DNA from: Candidatus Peregrinibacteria bacterium RIFCSPLOWO2_01_FULL_39_12
GTDB taxonomy: Bacteria > Patescibacteriota > Gracilibacteria > UBA1369 > LOWO2-01-FULL-3
DNA length: 5,080 nucleotides
Reading direction: 5' to 3'
NCBI GenBank assembly: GCA_001787455.1
Contig: MFXA01000044.1
Location: 1-5,080 of the forward strand
Shown here: in pieces, positions 1 to 4,820 of the stretch
How positions within the stretch are numbered: the stretch's first letter is position 1
Layout of the letters: each line of letters starts with the position of its first letter
Program-made: the position numbers and the translations under genes
The notes under the pieces: generated by a model
The model's input: the letters and a program-made list of their open reading frames with translations, nothing else
What the model was told of the DNA's origin: nothing
The model's database searches: none

Positions 1-187
1 CATCTTGACCCAAAGAGGCTCTTAGGGAAGCTATTGCCTGGGCAGGATCACCTCCACGACCTTCCAGATAATTAAGAACAAAACCGATAGGGACAATAAT
101 GTGCAAGCTCCCGTCTTGCGGAGGAATAGTATCTATGATCGCTTTAATGTAGTCTGGCAGTGCACGACCTTCTCCAGGTGTAAGCAT
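1..187 (-). CDS. Hypothetical protein, N-terminal 62 residues only (runs off left edge)
   Basis: An open frame begins with an ATG at 187-185 and stays open to the window edge, giving 62 complete codons and no stop. The peptide starts MLTPGEGRALPDYIKAI and contains a hydrophobic stretch SLHIIVPIGFVLNYL (about residues 27-41), followed by a Gly/Ala-rich part, GRGGDPAQAIASLRASLG. I do not recognise the family. The hydrophobic stretch is too short and too interrupted to call a membrane segment with confidence. The gene lies 71 bases downstream of the receiver gene on the same strand, so it could be co-transcribed with it, but a perfect TTGACA in the gap suggests it may have its own promoter. No Shine-Dalgarno sequence precedes the ATG. 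The frame choice is supported by absence of stops over 187 bases, by ordinary-looking protein composition and by the lack of a competing gene; the function is unknown. Confidence 0.55.
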   Translation of the reverse strand, partial: MLTPGEGRALPDYIKAIIDTIPPQDGSLHIIVPIGFVLNYLEGRGGDPAQAIASLRASLGQD

Positions 188-217
188 AACTTTATTGGTA
201 AATTATTAAAGGAAAAC

Positions 218-246
218 ACCTTAATACACAACCAGCAACATGTCAA
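218..246 (-). promoter_or_regulatory. Possible promoter for the left-edge gene
   Basis: On the minus strand a perfect -35 TTGACA (246-241) is followed after 17 bases by TAAGGT (223-218), a poor -10 with three of six consensus bases. An alternative -10, AATAAT (207-202), is better but lies too far from this -35. The site is in the 71-base gap between the receiver gene stop and the next ATG. The perfect -35 is seen directly; promoter function is inference. Confidence 0.3.
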
Positions 247-258
247 CCCCTTCCTTTT

Positions 259-822
259 CTAAATTGCCCTTCTCTCTCGCGCCAAATGGGAAAAAAGTGC
301 CGGATTAGGGAATCCTTTTTTTAAAACTCCCTGAACAACCCGGCTCCTGACCAATTCCGCCGCCCTTGCTCCTTCCTGAGTGGAAGGATCAACAATTGCC
401 GGGCAGGAAGTATGTAAAACTACAGGAACATCTCTTAATTTTTTAACAATATTCGGTTCCAACCGAACCCCTTTTACAGCTTCTCCTCTCAAGACCCTGG
501 CCAATTCAATGCCGCTTAATCCGGGCATAACAATATCGGATAAAATAGCGGCGATACTTTTTCCCATCACTCCGGATAAAGCTTCTATGGCGGTTTCCGC
601 ATTTTGAGCTTCAATAATATCGTAATCGGGAAAAACTCTTCCCGCGTGAATTCCGGCAAGCATTAGCAAGGTGGGGTCATCATCCACTACTAAAACAGCA
701 GGTCTGCTAGATTTGCTAGGTTCTTTTGGCAAGCCAATACTACTGCCTTTCGCAGTATCGACCGACTCGACCGTCTCCGAGGGATCGGCATTGCTAAATT
801 CAGCTACTGTTTCCATATTCAT
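259..822 (-). CDS. Stand-alone response-regulator receiver domain protein
   Basis: This 187-residue protein is a CheY-like phosphoacceptor domain with no output domain. Residues 1-40 form a polar Ser/Glu/Pro-rich N-terminal extension. The receiver then begins with PAVLVVDDDP (acidic pocket D47-D49). The probable phosphorylated aspartate is D96 in ILSDIVMPGLSG, the switch threonine is T138 in VVLHTS, and the conserved lysine is K169 in VLKKGF, where Gly replaces the usual Pro. D96 to T138 is 42 residues and T138 to K169 is 31, against 30 and 22 in E. coli CheY, so two loops are longer than usual. It probably receives phosphate from a histidine kinase encoded elsewhere and acts by protein contact. 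The start could be M1 or M3; neither has a Shine-Dalgarno sequence. It is transcribed divergently from ispDF. The receiver call is secure; the target is unknown. Confidence 0.93.
   Translation of the reverse strand: MNMETVAEFSNADPSETVESVDTAKGSSIGLPKEPSKSSRPAVLVVDDDPTLLMLAGIHAGRVFPDYDIIEAQNAETAIEALSGVMGKSIAAILSDIVMPGLSGIELARVLRGEAVKGVRLEPNIVKKLRDVPVVLHTSCPAIVDPSTQEGARAAELVRSRVVQGVLKKGFPNPALFSHLARERRAI
726..757. repeat. Two adjacent small hairpins in the receiver N-terminal linker
   Basis: TTGGC-aa-GCCAA (726-737) is followed three bases later by TACTGC-ctttc-GCAGTA (741-757). Both are perfect inverted repeats. They lie in the codons for the low-complexity linker before the receiver domain. 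A 9-base imperfect tandem duplication (TCGACCGAC, then TCGACCGTC, 758-775) follows immediately. No outer stem joins the two hairpins. Hairpins of this size also occur by chance elsewhere in the window, so no function is claimed. Confidence 0.35.
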
Positions 823-835
823 ATAAAAATTTTGT

Positions 836-864
836 ATTCTTTCGAAGCGACAATCTACTCACAA
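836..864 (-). promoter_or_regulatory. Possible promoter for the receiver gene
   Basis: On the minus strand TTGTGA (864-859, four of six -35 bases) is followed after 17 bases by AAGAAT (841-836, four of six -10 bases). Transcription would begin about 829, leaving a leader of only a few bases before the ATG at 822. Both boxes are weak, so this is only a candidate, but the very short leader would fit the missing Shine-Dalgarno sequence. Confidence 0.25.
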
Positions 865-886
865 AAAATAAAAAATCAAGTTATTA

Positions 887-916
887 TTTACTGCAAACTC
901 AAATTGCGAATATTTT
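887..916 (+). promoter_or_regulatory. Possible promoter for the ispDF-ispE operon
   Basis: TTTACT (887-892, four of six -35 bases), an 18-base spacer and TATTTT (911-916, four of six -10 bases) lie just upstream of ispDF, with start at 939. The expected transcript leader is about 16 bases. The region is AT-rich, so weak matches are easy to find; the position rather than the score supports the call. Confidence 0.25.
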
Positions 917-938
917 TAAAACATGGCAAGATACAGCC

Positions 939-2108
939 ATGAATCATGTAATTATTCTTGCGGCGGGACAAGGTCAGCGCATAAAAATGAAGGACGATAA
1001 AATGCTTATAAAAGCGGGAGGTCGACCGTTGATTTATTATTCCCTTATGACATTTAACGACCATCCTGAAATAAATTTGATAAGCGTAGTCGCAAATAAA
1101 AACAACAAACTGTCTATAAAAAAAATCATTGAAACGTATAAATTTACAAAAGCGAAATACTTAAGTGTTGGAGGGCTTACCCGTCAAAAATCTCTCGAAA
1201 ACGGCCTGATTCCAATTCGAAAAACCGCTAAAGGAAATGACGTTATTATCGTGCATAACGGCGCAAATCCGCTTCCCTCACACGAAGAAATTTCAAAAGT
1301 TATCGCACTGGCACAAGAGCACGGAGCATGTATTTCCGGACATTTTATTTCCAACACTCTCAAGGAAATCAACAAGGTTCACGTAATACAAACTCATGAC
1401 AGAAAAAATTTTTTTTTGGCGGAAACACCTCAGGCGGTAAAATATTCAATTCTTAAAAAAGCAATAAACGGCGCTAATAAAAGTAATTTTTTAGCTACGG
1501 ACGAAGCAATGCTTCTTGAAAACATTGGGCAAAAAGTCGCCTATACGGAGGCTTCCGAAGAAAATTTTAAAATCACAACCCAGCAGGATTATTTTAAATT
1601 AAAAACGATTTTAGGAGATGTGCCGGATGATTTTCGAGTGGGGATCGGGCAGGACAGTCATGTTTTTGAAGACAAAAAAAACGGATTAACTTTAGCGGGA
1701 ATATATTTCCCGAATGAAAAAAAACTGGAAGCCAATTCGGACGGAGATGTAATTTTACACGCAATTTTTAATGCGCTTTCACAGGCAACCGGAGACATGT
1801 CGCTTGGATTTTACGCGGACGAAGAATTTAAAAAAGGGATTACGGACAGTAAAAAATATTTGGAAATTATTTTGAAAAAAATTAAAAAAGATAAATTTTA
1901 CATAAACAGCGTTGGATTGATGATTGAATGTAAAACGCCAAAAATAGATCCGATTACGGTCAGCTTAAAAAAATCACTTTCACGGATTCTTTCAGTTAAG
2001 CCTTCCCGTATAGGAATAACAGCCACAAGCGGAGAAAACGCCACGATTTTTGGGGCGGGATTTGGCATCCAGTGTTTTGCGATAGCTTCTTTAAAGAAAG
2101 ATAAATGA
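939..2108 (+). CDS. ispDF: Bifunctional IspD/IspF: MEP cytidylyltransferase and MEcPP synthase
   Basis: This 389-residue cytoplasmic fusion carries two non-consecutive enzymes of the MEP isoprenoid pathway. IspD (about residues 1-228) converts MEP and CTP to CDP-ME. Its nucleotide-binding signature LAAGQGQR (R14) and K21 align with E. coli R20 and K27, and TPQA, ATDEA and FKIT (K211) are also present. The normally strict VHDAARP motif reads VHNGANP here (N107 and N110 replace Asp and Arg). IspF (about 232-389) cyclises CDP-ME-phosphate to MEcPP. It begins RVGIGQDSHVF with metal ligands D239, H241 and H274 in ANSDGDVILHAI, and ends with a TSGENATIFGAGFGIQ segment. The length fits known IspDF fusions (about 370-390). 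The ATG at 939 is chosen because the IspD fold begins at residue 3; no Shine-Dalgarno sequence is present. The stop TGA overlaps the ispE start. Runs of A and T are frequent, including nine Ts at 1409-1417. Confidence 0.95.
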   Translation: MNHVIILAAGQGQRIKMKDDKMLIKAGGRPLIYYSLMTFNDHPEINLISVVANKNNKLSIKKIIETYKFTKAKYLSVGGLTRQKSLENGLIPIRKTAKGNDVIIVHNGANPLPSHEEISKVIALAQEHGACISGHFISNTLKEINKVHVIQTHDRKNFFLAETPQAVKYSILKKAINGANKSNFLATDEAMLLENIGQKVAYTEASEENFKITTQQDYFKLKTILGDVPDDFRVGIGQDSHVFEDKKNGLTLAGIYFPNEKKLEANSDGDVILHAIFNALSQATGDMSLGFYADEEFKKGITDSKKYLEIILKKIKKDKFYINSVGLMIECKTPKIDPITVSLKKSLSRILSVKPSRIGITATSGENATIFGAGFGIQCFAIASLKKDK

Positions 2109-2866
2109 GGACTATAAAAATTCTCGCGCCGGCAAAAATAAATCTTGCTCTTGATGTACTTAAAAAATCCGCTAACGGATACCATAAAATCCAAACTGTT
2201 TACCATGAAATTCCGGAAATTTTCGACACGGTGATGATTTCTGATTCCAAAATATTCGACAGTACGTCAATACTCTACGCGCCATCGCATAAATACAAAA
2301 AACAGGCTATCCATCCTCGGGAAAATCTCGGATTTAAAGCCCTGAAACTCCTTAAAAAAACATATAAAATTAAAAAATTCGCCGATATAAAAATAATTAA
2401 ACGAATACCGGTTTCTTCGGGATTGGGAGGCGCTTCTTCGGATGCAGCAGCCGTTTTAAAAGGGTTAAACAAACTTTGGAATTTAAAACTTTCGCAAAAA
2501 AACCTCATGTCTATTGCCGAAAAACTTGGCAAAGATGCGCCATTTTTTTTGGTTGGAGGCACAGCGCTCGGAAAAAATTTTGGAGAAAAAATCACAAAAC
2601 TAAAACCGATAAAAAATCTTAAATTTGGAGTTGTAAAAAAATCATCTTCGTCAAAAAACAAAACAAAAAATCTTTATAGAAAACTTAATTTAAAATTTTG
2701 CGGAAAAAATACGGATAAAACAAAAAAACTTATCGAAGCAATTAAAAAAAACGACAATAAAAATATTATAAAAAACATCCATAACGATTTTTCTATCTTT
2801 TATAAACTTCCCAAAAATACCCATTTATCAGGAGCAGGCCCATCCACTTTTAAGATAAAAATCTAA
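2105..2866 (+). CDS. ispE: 4-diphosphocytidyl-2-C-methyl-D-erythritol kinase
   Basis: A GHMP-superfamily kinase that phosphorylates the 2-hydroxyl of CDP-ME with ATP, supplying the substrate of the IspF half of the preceding gene. Motif 1 is APAKINLALDV (K11 corresponds to E. coli K10), the glycine-rich ATP loop is PVSSGLGGASSDAA (residues 102-115), the catalytic aspartate is D144 in LGKDAPFF, and the C-terminal GHMP motif is HLSGAGPSTF (240-249). The protein stops four residues after that motif, giving 253 residues against 283 in E. coli, so the terminal strand and helix after the motif are absent. It is very lysine-rich (about 49 of 253). The ATG shares an ATGA overlap with the ispDF stop, preceded by AAAGAAAG, which indicates translational coupling. 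Its stop overlaps the recR stop on the other strand. The identification is secure; whether the shortened C-terminus is ancestral to the lineage cannot be seen here. Confidence 0.94.
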   Translation: MRTIKILAPAKINLALDVLKKSANGYHKIQTVYHEIPEIFDTVMISDSKIFDSTSILYAPSHKYKKQAIHPRENLGFKALKLLKKTYKIKKFADIKIIKRIPVSSGLGGASSDAAAVLKGLNKLWNLKLSQKNLMSIAEKLGKDAPFFLVGGTALGKNFGEKITKLKPIKNLKFGVVKKSSSSKNKTKNLYRKLNLKFCGKNTDKTKKLIEAIKKNDNKNIIKNIHNDFSIFYKLPKNTHLSGAGPSTFKIKI

Positions 2867-3465
2867 AATTCCGATCTCCCCTGCATAGCTTTGCTCAAAG
2901 TCACTTCATCGGCATATTCAATGTCCCCTCCAATCGGAATACCCCTCGCAATTCGTGTCACCTTAACGCCATATTCTCTCAAATGTTTTTGGATATAAAG
3001 CGCAGTAGCCTCTCCTTCAAGGCTTGGATTAGTCGCAATAATTACTTCTAAAAAATTCCCGCCTTTTACTCTTTCAAACAAGGCTCCCAATTTTAATTGT
3101 TCCGGCCCGAGCCCGTCTATAGGGGAAAGCACACCATGTAAAACATGATAAACTCCTTTGTATTCGCCGGTTTTTTCCAAAGCAACAACATCCAAAATTT
3201 CCTCGACTACGCAAATTATATTTTTATTTCGCTCGTAGCTGTTGCAAATTTTACACGGATCACTTTCGGCAATATTCCAACAGGTGGAGCAAAAAACCAC
3301 ATCCTTCTTTAGTTTTAAAATTGCTTCCCCGAGAGGCTTAAGCCCGGTTTCGGGCTGATGAAGAAGATAAATCGCCAACCTTTGAGCGGATTTTGGTCCT
3401 ATCCCTGGAAGGCGAGAAAGCTCCTCTATCAAAACTCTTATTGATTTTGGAAGGAAATTAGACAT
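2863..3465 (-). CDS. recR: Recombination protein RecR
   Basis: RecR is the clamp-like DNA-binding subunit of the RecFOR or RecOR pathway, which loads RecA on gapped single-stranded DNA. The 200-residue length matches the family. A helix-hairpin-helix lies near the N-terminus (RLPGIGPKSAQRLA, residues 18-31). A four-cysteine zinc finger follows (C59, C62, C71, C74). The Toprim domain (about 82-175) contains CVVEEILDVVALEKTG and VIIATNPSLEGEATA, and the Walker-B-like C-terminal signature GIPIGGDIEYADEVTLSKAM closes the protein. All expected key residues are present. Its ATG at 3465 gives the standard family N-terminus; the bases before it are A-rich with no Shine-Dalgarno sequence. No dnaX or YbaB gene, common RecR neighbours in other bacteria, is present in this window. 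It converges with ispE and diverges from the 172-residue gene. Confidence 0.97.
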   Translation of the reverse strand: MSNFLPKSIRVLIEELSRLPGIGPKSAQRLAIYLLHQPETGLKPLGEAILKLKKDVVFCSTCWNIAESDPCKICNSYERNKNIICVVEEILDVVALEKTGEYKGVYHVLHGVLSPIDGLGPEQLKLGALFERVKGGNFLEVIIATNPSLEGEATALYIQKHLREYGVKVTRIARGIPIGGDIEYADEVTLSKAMQGRSEF

Positions 3466-3491
3466 TTTTTATTTAAAACATTTGTAATCCG

Positions 3492-3514
3492 GTCAAATAT
3501 ACCTACAATTTGAC
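3492..3514. promoter_or_regulatory. Inverted repeat in the recR divergent spacer, possible operator with recR -10
   Basis: GTCAAA (3492-3497) and TTTGAC (3509-3514) form a perfect 6-base inverted repeat with an 11-base centre. A minus-strand TATATT (3501-3496, five of six -10 bases) overlaps the left arm and would give recR a leader of about 24 bases, although no good -35 lies 16-18 bases upstream of it. The right arm overlaps a plus-strand TTGACA (3510-3515). The geometry would allow a dimeric regulator to cover the recR promoter, but this is inference from symmetry alone. Confidence 0.3.
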
Positions 3515-3534
3515 ACCGTTAACCAAAACTGCTA

Positions 3535-3562
3535 TTGACAAAGGCAAAAAAGGCTATAAAAT
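3535..3562 (+). promoter_or_regulatory. Sigma70-type promoter for the 172-residue protein gene
   Basis: A perfect -35 TTGACA (3535-3540) is followed after 16 bases by TAAAAT (3557-3562, five of six). Transcription should begin near 3569, giving a leader of about 39 bases to the ATG at 3608. This is the strongest promoter match in the window. A second TTGACA lies 25 bases upstream (3510-3515) but lacks a good partner -10. Confidence 0.7.
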
Positions 3563-3607
3563 ACATTTACTGAAGAATTTTTACAAAGCAAAATAACAAG
3601 CAATAAC

Positions 3608-4126
3608 ATGGCGGAAGTATCAAGAACAGGGGAAGAAATAAATGAACCTATTGAATTAGATGATGCGGATATCATAGCGGCAGAGCCGTTAAGTTATACT
3701 CAGGGAAGCCCTAGGGCAACCCTTGGCACAATCACTGAAAGACTACAGACAGCAGGAGTGGACACTAAACTTTTAGAGGTAGTTCGTAAAAAAATTGCCG
3801 GTTTAGACTCAATTGACGAAGCGACCGCTGATGAGGCGGGCATTGATGGCATGGCAGGAGAAGCTCGGGTGAGAGGATTAGGTCCTAGCGGCACGATAAC
3901 CCAAGAAACAGTGGACTCAATAGAAAGGAGGGCAATAGGAGTAATATTCCCGGCAGACAGAGCTAGACGCGACGCCCTCAAAACTCCCGGACAAAGAGCG
4001 GCGACAGAAATAGCAATACAGAAACTAAGAAGATTAAGCGGTAAACCGCCTTCATCAGCAACAGGCGGGGAGAAAACCCGAAAAGACAAGCTTATCGAAG
4101 ACCTGCAAGGGATGCAAAATGGTTAG
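3608..4126 (+). CDS. Hypothetical acidic-N, basic-C protein, 172 residues
   Basis: I do not recognise this protein. It has no signal peptide, no membrane segment, no cysteine and no tryptophan. Residues 1-30 are strongly acidic (EEINEPIELDDADIIAAE) and likely disordered. A middle part (about 35-118) looks helical, with TITERLQTAGVDTKLLEVVR and ETVDSIERRAIGVIF. The C-terminal part (119-172) is rich in Arg and Lys (RARRDALK, KLRRLSGK, EKTRKDKLIEDL). The charge layout would suit a nucleic-acid- or protein-binding adaptor, but no motif proves it. The ATG at 3608 is preceded by the best promoter in the window and no Shine-Dalgarno sequence. Its base composition is visibly less AT-rich than ispDF-ispE. 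Its stop lies six bases from the pdxT stop in convergent orientation, without an obvious terminator. A competing minus-strand frame (3700-4089) has no promoter and looks like a shadow. Confidence 0.72.
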   Translation: MAEVSRTGEEINEPIELDDADIIAAEPLSYTQGSPRATLGTITERLQTAGVDTKLLEVVRKKIAGLDSIDEATADEAGIDGMAGEARVRGLGPSGTITQETVDSIERRAIGVIFPADRARRDALKTPGQRAATEIAIQKLRRLSGKPPSSATGGEKTRKDKLIEDLQGMQNG

Positions 4127-4132
4127 TAGTTT

Positions 4133-4813
4133 TTATACTTTTCCTTCACACATCTTTACAAAATATTTGTGTACTTTTAAATCATCCGTAAGTTCGGGAT
4201 GGAAAGTCGTTATTAAAATATTCTTTTGTCTGGCGGCAATAATTTCGCCTCCAAGCGACTCCGAAGGAGTTGCTAATAAACAACTGTTCGCCTTGCGAAC
4301 ACCTTCGCTCCGCGCAAGCACAGCTACGCCCTTGCCGACACCTACTATTTTAGGAGCTCGAATAAAAACACCGGGAATAATACTATTTCCAAACCGCGCC
4401 GCCGCGGGCCCCAAATCAAATTCAATTTGCATTTCAAAACTGTCAGCCTGCCTGCCGTAACCGTTGCGTTCAATTGAAATATCCATCAACCCCAAAGTAT
4501 CGGCGCCATGTTCCCCGACAATTTTTTTAGCAAGCAAAATTGCCCCGGCACACGTTCCCCAAACCGGCATTCCCTTTTTTACGCGCTTAATAATTTCATC
4601 CCCTAATCCGAATTTTTTTAACAGTTTTCCGATAGTAGTGCTCTCTCCTCCGGGAATAATCAGCCCTTTTATTTTTGCCAAATCCGAAACACTTTTAACT
4701 AACACAGGTTCAATTTTGCTGTCCCCGCGGGACTTTTCGCCTTTCGCCAGCTTCTTAAGCGCCTCAAAATGCTCTTTAACCGATCCCTGTATGCCTAAAA
4801 TGCCAATTTTCAT
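4133..4813 (-). CDS. pdxT: Pyridoxal 5'-phosphate synthase glutaminase subunit PdxT
   Basis: PdxT hydrolyses glutamine and channels ammonia to PdxS in the DXP-independent PLP synthase. It is a class I glutamine amidotransferase of 226 residues. Key features are the N-terminus MKIGILGIQGSVKEH, oxyanion motif PGGESTT (G55-S58), nucleophile C88 in WGTCAGAILLAK, NGYGRQADSFE (117-126) and the catalytic H205 and E207 in FHPELTDD, so all active-site residues are intact. The start is the ATG at 4813: homology begins exactly there, while the longer frame to 4912 runs through the upstream zinc-ribbon gene. Compared with B. subtilis and T. maritima PdxT (about 190-196 residues) it has two extra segments, about ten residues near 24-33 and about eighteen near 169-186. 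The second coincides with a palindromic DNA element. No pdxS is visible. The start is seven bases after the upstream stop, suggesting coupling. Confidence 0.95.
   Translation of the reverse strand: MKIGILGIQGSVKEHFEALKKLAKGEKSRGDSKIEPVLVKSVSDLAKIKGLIIPGGESTTIGKLLKKFGLGDEIIKRVKKGMPVWGTCAGAILLAKKIVGEHGADTLGLMDISIERNGYGRQADSFEMQIEFDLGPAAARFGNSIIPGVFIRAPKIVGVGKGVAVLARSEGVRKANSCLLATPSESLGGEIIAARQKNILITTFHPELTDDLKVHKYFVKMCEGKV
4262..4307 (-). repeat. 46-base three-way-junction palindromic element inside pdxT
   Basis: Three perfect stems nest with almost no spare bases. The outer stem pairs CGAAGG (4262-4267) with CCTTCG (4302-4307). Hairpin A pairs AGTTG (4268-4272) with CAACT (4281-4285) around an eight-base loop. 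Hairpin B pairs GTTCGC (4286-4291) with GCGAAC (4295-4300) around CTT. Only A4301 is unpaired in the junction. That is 17 Watson-Crick pairs in 46 bases. Beyond an internal loop, GCG (4255-4257) can pair with CGC (4311-4313), extending the fold to 59 bases. The element encodes most of SEGVRKANSCLLATPSES, which is absent from the PdxT proteins I recall, and it keeps the reading frame. The fold is seen directly; origin as an inserted element is inference. Confidence 0.7.
4721..4733. repeat. Small hairpin in the first PdxT insertion
   Basis: GTCCC-cgc-GGGAC is a perfect 5-base stem with a 3-base loop. It encodes the SRGD part of an extra segment (KGEKSRGDSK, residues 24-33) that is missing from B. 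subtilis and T. maritima PdxT as I recall them. It is short enough to be coincidence. Confidence 0.3.
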
Positions 4814-4820
4814 AAAGATA

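Noticed and set aside
1696..1712. CGGGAA-tatat-TTCCCG hairpin in the IspF part of ispDF
   Set aside because: It encodes a region of normal length in the IspF family, so it is probably a chance inverted repeat; useful as a control for the other small hairpins.
2106..2108. TGA of ispDF as evidence for a recoded genetic code
   Set aside because: TGA falls exactly at the expected IspF C-terminus and overlaps the ispE start; it reads as a normal stop, and no conserved protein here needs TGA as sense.
3341..3356. AGCCCG-gttt-CGGGCT hairpin in recR
   Set aside because: RecR aligns here with E. coli without an insertion and no T-tract follows, so it is neither a terminator nor an inserted element on present evidence.
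3468..3496. TTGACC, 17 bases, AATAAA as the recR promoter
   Set aside because: Transcription would begin at or past the recR start codon, so it cannot make the full message.
3700..4089. Minus-strand open frame opposite the 172-residue gene
   Set aside because: It lacks a promoter and has a Ser/Pro/Val-rich antisense-like composition; the plus-strand frame has a strong promoter and balanced composition.
4124..4150. Terminator between the 172-residue gene and pdxT
   Set aside because: A short T-run is present but no stable stem precedes it.
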